Origin: Bryobacterales bacterium KBS 96
GTDB taxonomy: Bacteria > Acidobacteriota > Terriglobia > Bryobacterales > Bryobacteraceae
Direction of reading: 5' to 3'
Length of the DNA: 64,000 nucleotides
Assembly (NCBI GenBank): GCA_000381625.1
Contig: KB906767.1
Coordinates: 438,729 to 502,728 of the forward strand
The position numbers were made by a program, and so were the translations under genes. The first letter of the stretch is position 1; each line of letters begins with the position of its first letter. Below are positions 56,710 through 64,000 of the stretch, in pieces. The notes under the pieces were generated by a model that did no database searches, had not been told where the DNA came from, and worked only from the letters and a program-made list of their open reading frames with translations.

Positions 56710-57030
56710 ATGAAGAAGCTATTTATTTCGACGATGATGCTGGCCTCGTTTTGTGCGGCCACCGCCATGGCAGAGGATATGACCGGGTTTATCAGCGAAG
56801 CTGGTTGCGGGGCAAAGCATACTGGAGCCGACGCGAAGGCTGATGCTGCTTGTGTGCGGACCTGCATCAAAAAGGGATCCGCGCCGGTTTTCGTCAGTGA
56901 TGGCAAGGTTTATAAGTTCGATGAGGCTTCGCTTGCGAAAGCCAAGAAATTGGCGGGCGACAAGGTTCAGGTGAGTGGCACGATCAACGGCGACACCGTT
57001 TCCGCGACATCGATCAAGAAGGCCAGCTAG
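56710..57030 (+). CDS. Small secreted protein
   Basis: A 106-residue protein with a strong signal peptide (1-21, MAMAED). The mature part has paired cysteines (GCGAKHTGADAKADAACVRTCIKKGSAP, a motif region) and ends in beta-rich KVQVSGTINGDTVSATSI, the pattern of a small secreted OB-like domain frequent in Acidobacteria. Function unknown. GGGAGA precedes the ATG. Confidence 0.75.
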   Translation: MKKLFISTMMLASFCAATAMAEDMTGFISEAGCGAKHTGADAKADAACVRTCIKKGSAPVFVSDGKVYKFDEASLAKAKKLAGDKVQVSGTINGDTVSATSIKKAS

Positions 57031-57064
57031 ATTTTAATCGTTTTATCGAGTATTCCGCTCGGTT

Positions 57065-57118
57065 GAAGACGTCCACTCCCTGACGGCCGCGGTTCCGTGC
57101 AGGTACGCGGACGTCTTC
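57065..57118. terminator. Long inverted repeat between convergent genes, related to the dispersed repeat
   Basis: GAAGACGTCC (57065-57074) and GGACGTCTTC (57109-57118) form a perfect 10-bp stem with a 34-base loop. The loop, read on the minus strand, contains GGAACCGCGGCCGTCAGGGAG (57097-57077 region), the same phrase as in the dispersed repeat copies. It lies between two convergent genes, so it may end both transcripts. Confidence 0.5.
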
Positions 57119-57138
57119 GCCCTATTCTGCGGCCAGCC

Positions 57139-57807
57139 CTAGTGCTCGAACTCCAGGTCCAGCCGGCCGGCCTGCCCGCGATAGAGCACCGCCAGATTCT
57201 TCAACTTGTGCTTCCCATCAAGCGGGAAGTAAAGATAACCCGATACCTCTTTGGTCGTCAGCTTGTCCGGCAATTGTTTGGCTTTCAGCGCTTTCAGCAG
57301 AGCCGGGTCACCCGAGCTTTTATTGTCGGCTTTGGACGACAACGTTCCTGGCCCCCGTCCTCCTCCGCCGACTCCGACCATACCGCCGGGAAGCGTTACG
57401 CTGCCCAACGGAATGCCGTACCGCTCCGCCTTGGTTCCTCCACCCGCGCCCGCCGTTGGCGAAACCACCAGCGCGCCGCGCCCGGCGAGTTGCGCTGGCT
57501 CGAACGGCTGTGATCGCTGCCCATCGTCGTGGCTCAAAAGGTAGAAGTCGTCGGGGCTGACGCGCAGGTCCTTATCGGTTTTGGGCAACACATGGACTTC
57601 CACAAGGACAACGCCAGTCCCCGGATCGACGCCAATTTTTTGAGCGACTTCGGGTTCGGCGAGCGTAATCGTTGCGCTGATTTCTACGTCGTCGTTGGAG
57701 GAAGAGGTCGTGGGCGAGACGACGTGATGGCTCGCCAATACAGCGGCCGGCACACACGCCACGCCCGCGACGAGCAATCGATGGAATAGCCGGGACCGGG
57801 CCTGCAT
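57139..57807 (-). CDS. Hypothetical exported protein
   Basis: A 222-residue protein with a signal peptide (1 to about 25, ending AAVLAS). A beta-rich domain (about 40-105, VEISATITLAEPEVAQKIGVD and the DFYLLSHDDGQR segment) is followed by a Gly-rich low-complexity stretch (GVGGGGRGPG) and a C-terminal beta-hairpin (GYLYFPLDGKHKLKNLAVLYR). The family is not recognised. It converges with the small secreted protein gene. Confidence 0.65.
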   Translation of the reverse strand: MQARSRLFHRLLVAGVACVPAAVLASHHVVSPTTSSSNDDVEISATITLAEPEVAQKIGVDPGTGVVLVEVHVLPKTDKDLRVSPDDFYLLSHDDGQRSQPFEPAQLAGRGALVVSPTAGAGGGTKAERYGIPLGSVTLPGGMVGVGGGGRGPGTLSSKADNKSSGDPALLKALKAKQLPDKLTTKEVSGYLYFPLDGKHKLKNLAVLYRGQAGRLDLEFEH

Positions 57808-57904
57808 ACCTTTATTGTGGACGAATTCAGCGGTTCCGCCGTTTCTATTTTCAATCCCCCCCTGATCTATCGGCTTTAGTATAATTGGAAACGGAGGAAT
57901 ATAG

Positions 57905-58777
57905 ATGGCAGCAGCCTACGCCCATCCTGAGGTTCTGGTGTCCACCGACTGGGTGGAACAACATAAAAACGACAAGAATGTTCGCATCGTCGAAGTTGAC
58001 GTTGACACCGATGCGTACAAACAGGGGCATATCCCCGGCGCGTTGGCGTGGGACTGGAGAGCACAATTGTGCGATACAGTCCGGCGCGACATCGTCGGGT
58101 GGGAGCAACTCGAAAACCTACTCACCACGTCCGGCATTTCGCCGGATACCACCATCATTATCTACGGCGATAACAATAATTGGTTCGCCGCCTGGGCGTT
58201 CTGGCAATTGAAAATTTACGGCCACAAAGATGTCCGTTTACTGAACGGCGGCCGCAAGAAGTGGATTGCCGAAGGACGCGAATTGACGCAGGACGTGCCT
58301 TCCTACGCCAAGACCACATATCCGAAGCCCGCTTCGCTCGACCTGTCCCTTCGTGCGTATCTCCCCAAGGTGCAGGAAGCTTCCTCGAAGGGAAGCGCGC
58401 AGCTAGTGGATGTACGCGGCCCGCAGGAATTCACGGGCGAGATTCTCGCGCCTCCGGGATTGCCGGAAACTTGCCAGCGCGGCGGCCATATTCCCGGAGC
58501 GCGAAATGTTCCGTGGGGCAAAGCCTGCAACGAAGACGGCACGTTCAAGAGTCCGGACGAGTTGAAGAGCGTCTATGCAGCCGAAGGAATCGACGGCTCC
58601 AAGCAGATCATCGCGTATTGCCGTATCGGCGAGCGTTCCAGCCATACCTGGTTTGCTCTGAAATATCTGCTGGGCTACGACAACACCATCAACTACGATG
58701 GCTCATGGACTGAATGGGGCAACCTCGTCGGCGTGCCCGTGGAAAAGGGGCAGGCAGCGAGCGCTTCCGCCAAATAA
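57905..58777 (+). CDS. Thiosulfate sulfurtransferase (tandem rhodanese)
   Basis: A 290-residue protein with two rhodanese domains. The N-terminal one lacks a catalytic Cys; the C-terminal one has the active-site loop YCRIGERSSHTWF, the CRxGxR pattern of thiosulfate sulfurtransferases rather than the CGSGVTA of mercaptopyruvate enzymes. The enzyme moves sulfane sulfur from thiosulfate to cyanide or another acceptor. GGAGG precedes the start. A small hypothetical gene follows 33 bases later. Confidence 0.93.
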   Translation: MAAAYAHPEVLVSTDWVEQHKNDKNVRIVEVDVDTDAYKQGHIPGALAWDWRAQLCDTVRRDIVGWEQLENLLTTSGISPDTTIIIYGDNNNWFAAWAFWQLKIYGHKDVRLLNGGRKKWIAEGRELTQDVPSYAKTTYPKPASLDLSLRAYLPKVQEASSKGSAQLVDVRGPQEFTGEILAPPGLPETCQRGGHIPGARNVPWGKACNEDGTFKSPDELKSVYAAEGIDGSKQIIAYCRIGERSSHTWFALKYLLGYDNTINYDGSWTEWGNLVGVPVEKGQAASASAK

Positions 58778-58810
58778 GAAGCCGGCGAGTATCGGGAGAT
58801 CGAAATCAGT

Positions 58811-59032
58811 ATGAAGGCAGAGAACTATCAGGAAAAGACCATAGAGTTGTCCGGTTGGCCCGTGCGCATCACGAGCTACAAGCTCGGAGACGAGTATGTG
58901 TGCGAAGCGGACAACGTGTCGCCCGGAGCGCGTCTTGCGCGCTTTACGTCGGCCACGGCCGAAGAAGCCGAAAAGAACGCATTAAGCAAGGCCGGCCACA
59001 TGCTGGCGAAAACAAAGCGCCACGAAGTCTGA
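58811..59032 (+). CDS. Small hypothetical protein downstream of the rhodanese
   Basis: 73 residues, acidic-basic mixed (ETIELSGWPVRITSYKLGDEY and ATAEEAEKNALSKAGHMLAK) with a beta-beta-alpha flavour. It has no recognised family. A Shine-Dalgarno-like GGGAGA lies about 12 bases upstream, and a terminator hairpin follows its stop. It is probably co-transcribed with the sulfurtransferase. Confidence 0.6.
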   Translation: MKAENYQEKTIELSGWPVRITSYKLGDEYVCEADNVSPGARLARFTSATAEEAEKNALSKAGHMLAKTKRHEV

Positions 59033-59046
59033 CTCTATTTAACTCC

Positions 59047-59070
59047 TTGGGGCGGCCCGGTCCGCCCCAA
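59047..59070. terminator. Hairpin terminator between convergent genes
   Basis: TTGGGGCGG, six bases, CCGCCCCAA: a perfect 9-bp stem 15 bases after the small hypothetical gene, with the convergent selA end 35 bases further. It ends the rhodanese transcript, with a short A/T-rich tail (ATTCTT). Confidence 0.6.
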
Positions 59071-59104
59071 ATTCTTCAACCAACATTTCAGTTCGCCTAA
59101 GTTG

Positions 59105-60442
59105 CTATGCCAGCGCCGCCGCTTGCACTGCGGCAACCAGATCGTCTTCCTGGCGCGGAGCCACAGTGCGCAGGTCCATCAGCATCCGGTTGCGCTCGAT
59201 CCGCGCAATCACCGGGACCGGAGCATGCCGTAAGCGGTATTCAAACGCGCATACTCCGTCGATTTCGAGAGCGATCAGCCATGTCGGAAGAATCTGCTCC
59301 GGCGTCGATCCTCCGCCGATGGCCGATTCGCCCTGAATGACACTTACGTTCAATGGGCGGAGGCGGGACGCAAGGCGTTCCGCGCGCAACCGGATGGCCT
59401 CGGGGGGCTGCGAAATCATGCGCAGAGTGGGAATCGCGTCAAACTCACCGGCGATCAGGCGTTGAAAGGTGATCGAGATCGCTTCGATCGCCAGCTTGTC
59501 GCAACGAAATGCGCGGTATAGCGGATTCCGCCGTATGCGCTGCACCAGCTCGGGCTTGCCTGCGATAATTCCGCACTGCGGACCACCCAGAAGTTTGTCG
59601 CAACTGAACGACGCCAAATCGACTCCCGCGTGAAAGCTGTGGCTGACCAGCGGTTCCTCGATTCCACGGCTGCGCAGATCCACCAAACAGCCGCTGCCGA
59701 GGTCTTCGTAAACCGGCAGACCCGTCTCGCGTCCCAGCGCCGTGAGTTCTTGCAATTCCGGACGCGCCGTGAAGCCGCTGATCCGGAAATTCGATCGATG
59801 AACGCGCAGGATGAGGCGCGTGCGTTCGGTGATCGCATTTCGATAATCTTCTATTTTCGTGCGGTTCGTCGTGCCGATTTCGCGCAGAATCGCTCCCGAC
59901 CGGGCCATGATCTCGGGAATTCGGAAGCCGTCGCCGATTTCAATCAGTTCGCCGCGTGAAACGACGACTTCGTAGCCGGCCGCTAGCTCGTTCAACGTTA
60001 GATATACGGCGGCTGCATTGTTATTGACGAGGATCGCGGGGCGCCCGAGCAACCGTTCCAGCAGCGGCGCCGTGTGCATATCGCGTTTGCCGCGGCGGCC
60101 TGCGCTCAGATCGTATTCGAGATTGGAATAGCCGCCGATCGGTCTGAAATCGTCGAGCGGCGCGCGTCCGAGGTTGGTATGCAGGACGACGCCGGTGGCG
60201 TTGATGATCTCGCGAAGAGAGGGGGCAAGCAGCTTGTGCAGCCGCCGCTCCACGATAGCCCAAATTTGCGTGGCGTCGTACGGAACATTGTCCCTCAAGG
60301 CGCGGCGGCGTTCTTCCAGCACCGCCCTGGTCTCCGAAACGATCAGCGTACGCGGCAAGTGGTCCAGATGGCAGAGCTGGTGAAGGACTTCGTCGACCGA
60401 TGGCAGCGCTCGACGCTGTTCATTAGATAACTCCAGGCTCAC
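59105..60442 (-). CDS. selA: L-seryl-tRNA(Sec) selenium transferase
   Basis: A PLP enzyme that converts seryl-tRNA(Sec) to selenocysteinyl-tRNA(Sec) with selenophosphate. The 445 residues include an N-terminal domain (ALPSVDEVLHQ), the PLP site NATGVVLHTNLGRAPL, NNAAAVYLTLNELA and the Schiff-base segment SFSCDKLLGGPQCG. GTG 60442 with GGAAGA upstream is the start. No selB, selD, tRNA-Sec or evident selenoprotein gene is adjacent, so the rest of the system must lie elsewhere. Confidence 0.95.
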   Translation of the reverse strand: MSLELSNEQRRALPSVDEVLHQLCHLDHLPRTLIVSETRAVLEERRRALRDNVPYDATQIWAIVERRLHKLLAPSLREIINATGVVLHTNLGRAPLDDFRPIGGYSNLEYDLSAGRRGKRDMHTAPLLERLLGRPAILVNNNAAAVYLTLNELAAGYEVVVSRGELIEIGDGFRIPEIMARSGAILREIGTTNRTKIEDYRNAITERTRLILRVHRSNFRISGFTARPELQELTALGRETGLPVYEDLGSGCLVDLRSRGIEEPLVSHSFHAGVDLASFSCDKLLGGPQCGIIAGKPELVQRIRRNPLYRAFRCDKLAIEAISITFQRLIAGEFDAIPTLRMISQPPEAIRLRAERLASRLRPLNVSVIQGESAIGGGSTPEQILPTWLIALEIDGVCAFEYRLRHAPVPVIARIERNRMLMDLRTVAPRQEDDLVAAVQAAALA

Positions 60443-60513
60443 TCTTCCACGTTACTGCTTTCCTGGTAAAGTTTCCTGCCTTCCACTCCAGCGGCGGCCA
60501 ATCGAGCGCCATT

Positions 60514-61449
60514 TCACCCCTCTGGAACACCGGCTTTGTGAAATACGGCGAGCGATGTCTTGAGCCCGAGCCGCGCGCCGTCTTCCGGTTTCATCTTGTC
60601 CAAACCGCGGCCAAAGACTTCGACGCTTAGCCCGTCCGTGTAGCCGATTTTTTGGAGCGCCTGCAAAAAGCCCACTAAATTGATGATGCCTTCACCGGGC
60701 ATTAGCCGTTGATTGTCGCGAATCTGCTCGGGCGGAAGATCCGGGGCGTCGTCGAAATGCACGTCGACAATGCGCTCCCGCCCGGCGTTGACAATGTCCT
60801 GAACGGTCGCCCCGGCATGATGCCAGTGCCACGCGTCGAGCGTTATCCCAATGTTAGGACCACATTCCTTTGCAAATTCCAGCATTTCGTTCATGCGCCA
60901 GATGAATTCGTGCGGAAACATCTTGCGCAACTGCAGCGGGCCGAGAAACTCGAGTCCCAGGCGGACATTCGATTTCGCAAGAATACGGCCGCATTCGGTA
61001 AAGCGCTGCTTGTAAATTCGCCGCAATTCGTCCTTTGGCGTTTCGCTCGAAGGCATGATGTACGTCATCATGCGCGGGCAATCGATGGCGGCGGCGAACG
61101 GCGCGGCCGCCTCGAGCTTGGGAAGAGAAGCTTTGAACGCGGCGTCGTCTTTCCGGAACTCGACCGGAGCATTGATGATCGACGGCCGCACATTCAGGCC
61201 GCGAAGTAGTTTATTCGTGGCGTCCGCGCCCGCTTTCATGGCCGGATCGAGCATCACGTCAACTCCGGGGAATCCCACCTTTGCGGCCAGTTCGGCGAAC
61301 TGCGGCCAGGGAACCCGATTCGCCACCAACGTGCTGTTCAAAGACAGATACATGTGGTGGCTCGATGCTGCACCGAATGCTTTCGCGAATGCGGGAGTTG
61401 CGGCGAAAAGCTGAAGCGCCTGCCGCCTGCTTATTGGTAACGGATTCAT
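60514..61449 (-). CDS. Exported TIM-barrel sugar isomerase/epimerase-like protein
   Basis: A 311-residue protein with a twin-arginine-like signal (LPISRRQALQLFAATPAFA) and a xylose-isomerase-like/AP-endonuclease-2 TIM barrel. Metal-binding residues appear in LGLEFLGP (Glu), TLDAWHWHHAG (Asp, His), VHFDDAP (His) and LSVEVFGRG (Glu). The substrate is unknown; secreted members are frequent in Acidobacteria. It is 8 bases downstream of the esterase gene and shares its transcript. Confidence 0.88.
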   Translation of the reverse strand: MNPLPISRRQALQLFAATPAFAKAFGAASSHHMYLSLNSTLVANRVPWPQFAELAAKVGFPGVDVMLDPAMKAGADATNKLLRGLNVRPSIINAPVEFRKDDAAFKASLPKLEAAAPFAAAIDCPRMMTYIMPSSETPKDELRRIYKQRFTECGRILAKSNVRLGLEFLGPLQLRKMFPHEFIWRMNEMLEFAKECGPNIGITLDAWHWHHAGATVQDIVNAGRERIVDVHFDDAPDLPPEQIRDNQRLMPGEGIINLVGFLQALQKIGYTDGLSVEVFGRGLDKMKPEDGARLGLKTSLAVFHKAGVPEG

Positions 61450-61457
61450 GATTTCCT

Positions 61458-62366
61458 CTAGTCAGCCTGCAACATGCCCAGGGATCGCATCCATTGTTCA
61501 GCCAGGCGCGGCCACCCGGTCACCGGTTTATCGGTCTTGCGAAGGCCATACCCGTGGCCGCCAGTGCTGTATAGATGCATCTCGGCCGGTACTTTCGCGT
61601 TCTTCAGGGCCAGGTAGTAGTACAGGCTGTTTTCAACATGAACGGGATCGTCTTCGGTCTGCACCAGGAACGTTGGCGGCGTGTTCGCGGTGACATGAAG
61701 CTCCGGCGCCAGCCTATATTCGCCCTCGCCGTTCTTAACAGCCAAGTAAGCGGGATAAATCAAGATCGCAAAATCGGGCCGGCAGCTTTCCCGATCGGCC
61801 TTGTCGATCGGTTCGTAGGTGCGCTTATCGAAGCTGTTGCTTATTTCGGCGCCCAGGTTGCCACCCGCCGAGAACCCCAGAACGCCAATCTTTTGGGGAT
61901 CGATGCGCCATTCTTTCGCATGCTCGCGCACAATGCCCATTGCACGCTGCGCATCCTGTAGAGGCCCGGCATAAGGAGGCTGCCCTTTCACTTCAGGCAC
62001 GCGGTACTTCAACAAAATCCCGGTGATCCCGATAGAATTCAGCCACTGGCACACTTCCGTTCCTTCCAGATCCATCGCCAGGATCCGATATCCGCCGCCG
62101 GGGAAAACAACTACCGCGGCGCCGGTGTTATTGTCTTTCGGCTGGTAAAGCGTAATGGTCGGGTCACCAACATTTCCCAGCCGGATCACGGGTCGGCCGG
62201 CAATCAGACCATCCTTGGATGTGGTGGTGTCCTTCTCAGCGCCTGTGGTGTTCTTGGGGCCCGGAGCGCCGTTTGGCCAGATCGGAATCGCCTTATTGGC
62301 CGCCGGGAGAGGAACCGACGCGATAACGGCGCTGAATAGAAAAAGCGGAAGGATGTTTGTTCGCAT
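61458..62366 (-). CDS. Secreted alpha/beta hydrolase (acetyl-xylan-esterase-like)
   Basis: A 302-residue protein with a signal peptide (1 to about 23). The fold starts at VVFPGGGYRILAMDLEG, with nucleophile Ser166 in GFSAGGNLGA, the acidic residue in QTEDDPVHVENS and His in STGGHGYGL. The layout matches BD-FAE/esterase-lipase members acting on acetylated or feruloylated xylan, though the substrate is inferred. First gene of the pair with the TIM-barrel protein. Confidence 0.88.
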   Translation of the reverse strand: MRTNILPLFLFSAVIASVPLPAANKAIPIWPNGAPGPKNTTGAEKDTTTSKDGLIAGRPVIRLGNVGDPTITLYQPKDNNTGAAVVVFPGGGYRILAMDLEGTEVCQWLNSIGITGILLKYRVPEVKGQPPYAGPLQDAQRAMGIVREHAKEWRIDPQKIGVLGFSAGGNLGAEISNSFDKRTYEPIDKADRESCRPDFAILIYPAYLAVKNGEGEYRLAPELHVTANTPPTFLVQTEDDPVHVENSLYYYLALKNAKVPAEMHLYSTGGHGYGLRKTDKPVTGWPRLAEQWMRSLGMLQAD

Positions 62367-62440
62367 GACGGAAGCGTTTGCTCTGCAATTAAATCACGAC
62401 AGCGCGAAAGCTCCGCGTTCGCCGCGGCGACTGGCTGTCT

Positions 62441-64000
62441 TCATTGCTCCGCTCGGATTACCCGGAACCAGCGGTGATCGTAGCCTTTCAAATTCAACTG
62501 CAGGGTCTTGCCTTTCAGTGGAATATCTTTCTCACTCCGCAGCAGATCCATCAGGCGCTCGGCCTTGCAGCCGCTCAAATCGATCTTCAGCCGGCAACTC
62601 TTATCGGAGAGATTGTGAATTGCGAGCACCGTTCCCGTTGCCCACTCGACGGAGTGGGCAAAAACCGAAGGATTATTTGTCTCCATCGATTTCCACGAAC
62701 CGCGGCCGAATTCCGGGCACTCTTTGCGCATACGAATGCAGCGCTCGATGAAGTTCAGCAGCGAATGAGAATCGCACCGCTGTGCGGCTACGTTGACGCG
62801 CTCGTATCCGAACTGCCCGCCGGAAATCACCGGGCGAAAGAGTTTGTTTGGACGGGCGTTGGAAAACCCGGCATTCGCGCCAGCGGACCATTGCATCGGC
62901 GTCCGAATGCTGTTGCGTTCCTTCAGCGATAGATCCTCGCCCATTCCAATTTCGTCGCCATACCGGATGACCGGCGTGCCCGGCAGCGACAGCAGTAAAC
63001 TGTAGGCCATTGTCAAACGCTGCAAATCGCCATTGAACATCGACGCAAGCCGGCGCCGTAGACCGCGCCCATAAAGCTGCATGTTCCGCTGCGGCCCGAA
63101 CTCATGAAACACTTCCTCGCGCTGCGCATCGCTGAGCCGCCCAAGATCGAGTTCATCATGGTTCCTCAAAAAGTTCGCCCACTGGCAATTCTCCGGAATC
63201 GGAGGCGGCTTCAGCATGCCCTCTAGCAGCGGCGCGGCTTCTTTACGGGCCAGCGCGAGAAACAGATACTGATTCAACATGAAATTGAACAGCATGTGTA
63301 TTTTGTCGCCATCGCCGAAATAGTCCTCAATCGTATCCATCGTGACGTTTGCCTCGGCAAGCAGAATTGCGTCCCCGGTGCGCCACGAAAGGAATTCGCG
63401 AAACTCGCGAAGATACTGATACTGTTCCTGCGATTGCGGCGTGTCCGCGCCTTTCATCTCGATGAGGAACGGCGCGGCATCCACCCGGAAACCCGATACG
63501 CCGAGTTGCAGCCAAAGGCCGATAATCCGGCAGATCTCCTCGCGGACCGTTGGATTCGAGATGTTCAAATCCGGTTGAAAGTGATAGAAGCGGTGAAAAT
63601 AGTATTGCCCTGCTGTCCGATCGAAGCTCCACGTGCTTTTCTGGATTCCGGGAAACACCGTGCCCTGATCCGCATTCTTGGGCTTGTGTTTCTCCCAAAC
63701 ATAAAAATCCCGATAGTAGGACTTTGCATCGCTCCGGGCGCTCTGAAACCAGGGATGTTGATTCGATGTGTGATTCACCACCAAGTCGATCATCACGCGC
63801 AATCCATGGGAATGCGCCTGATTGATGAAGGTCACAAAATCGCCTAGCGTGCCGAGGCGCGAGTCCACGCCGAAGTAATCCGTAACATCGTAGCCATTAT
63901 CGAGAAACGGCGTCGGATGGAAGGGAAGCAGCCAGATCGTGGTAAATCCGAGGCCGGCGATATAAGGAAGCTGATCGGTCAGCCCGCGAAAGTCGCCGAT
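62441..64000 (-). CDS. GH13 maltosyl/trehalose synthase-like enzyme, partial at window edge
   Basis: At least 519 residues, with the N-terminal part beyond base 64000; the frame is open to the edge. The GH13 regions are present: VDLVVNHTS-like VMIDLVVNHTS, nucleophile Asp in SGFRVDAAPF, acid Glu in ILLAEANV and the stabilising Asp in FLRNHDELDL. The segment FPGIQKSTWSFDRTAGQYYFHRFYHFQPDLN (motif) is typical of trehalose synthase, which interconverts maltose and trehalose. A C-terminal beta domain closes the protein (LKGYDHRWFRV). Confidence 0.9.
   Translation of the reverse strand: MGDFRGLTDQLPYIAGLGFTTIWLLPFHPTPFLDNGYDVTDYFGVDSRLGTLGDFVTFINQAHSHGLRVMIDLVVNHTSNQHPWFQSARSDAKSYYRDFYVWEKHKPKNADQGTVFPGIQKSTWSFDRTAGQYYFHRFYHFQPDLNISNPTVREEICRIIGLWLQLGVSGFRVDAAPFLIEMKGADTPQSQEQYQYLREFREFLSWRTGDAILLAEANVTMDTIEDYFGDGDKIHMLFNFMLNQYLFLALARKEAAPLLEGMLKPPPIPENCQWANFLRNHDELDLGRLSDAQREEVFHEFGPQRNMQLYGRGLRRRLASMFNGDLQRLTMAYSLLLSLPGTPVIRYGDEIGMGEDLSLKERNSIRTPMQWSAGANAGFSNARPNKLFRPVISGGQFGYERVNVAAQRCDSHSLLNFIERCIRMRKECPEFGRGSWKSMETNNPSVFAHSVEWATGTVLAIHNLSDKSCRLKIDLSGCKAERLMDLLRSEKDIPLKGKTLQLNLKGYDHRWFRVIRAEQ

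Overview
The window reads as a chromosomal segment of an Acidobacteriota bacterium, most likely near Bryobacterales / Candidatus Solibacter. This is inferred from gene content, not from a database search. The pointers are three large MacB/FtsX-type permeases of the acidobacterial ADOP kind (two behind PadR regulator genes), a TonB-dependent receptor with an N-terminal carboxypeptidase-regulatory-like domain, a VWFA-related secreted protein, a BlaI/M56-TonB pair, a Ser/Thr kinase with TPR repeats and an RNase J. Coding density is high, codon use is GC-rich throughout, and I see no rRNA, tRNA, CRISPR array, intact insertion sequence or prophage.

Layout. 0.2-5.8 kb: a small His/Cys-rich exported protein, a TonB-dependent receptor and a secreted CehA/McbA-type PHP metallohydrolase. 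5.8-10.7 kb: a Bax-inhibitor-1 membrane protein, a DhaK-DhaL dihydroxyacetone kinase and a 743-residue protein I cannot place. 11-18.1 kb: an M16 peptidase pair, a STAS protein divergent from a sigma factor, a glucose-dehydrogenase-like MDR protein, and coaD plus an aminotransferase. 18.2-21.2 kb: a PadR gene and a frameshifted ADOP permease. 21.3-26.8 kb: a secreted glycoside hydrolase-like protein, a P-loop ATPase remnant, a MutT-type Nudix hydrolase and aconitase. 26.9-36.4 kb: a methyltransferase, a hypothetical, a patatin, the M56-TonB/BlaI pair, IclR and LacI regulators and an EF-G paralogue. 36.5-37.7 kb: a small decay island with a broken HicAB module and a frameshifted NTF2-like gene. 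37.9-44.6 kb: a hypothetical exported protein, PadR plus an intact ADOP permease, and a second ADOP permease on the other strand. 44.7-48.9 kb: a lipopolysaccharide heptosyltransferase cluster with a catalytically dead HldE-like protein, an ICMT-like methyltransferase and a queuosine-precursor transporter. 49-57.8 kb: an exported Gfo/Idh oxidoreductase, a VWA protein, an S24 peptidase with an unfamiliar N-terminus, a Ser/Thr kinase, RNase J and small exported proteins. 57.9-64 kb: a rhodanese, selA, an exported TIM-barrel protein with an alpha/beta hydrolase, and a trehalose-synthase-like GH13 enzyme running off the right edge.

Cross-cutting signals. A dispersed palindromic intergenic repeat occurs in at least three copies (3.3, 33.0 and 45.9 kb), with shorter pieces at 10.9 and 57.1 kb; one copy supplies the last codons and the stop of the LacI gene. 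The two PadR promoters share an 11-bp operator core, and the BlaI gene has a perfect TACTAA/TTAGTA operator over its start codon. The most novel-looking proteins are the dead nucleotidyltransferase in the LPS operon, the S24 peptidase lacking a visible HTH, and the 743-residue orphan. I did not find a convincing new multi-gene system. Positions, frames and motifs were read by eye; family names rest on motif recognition.
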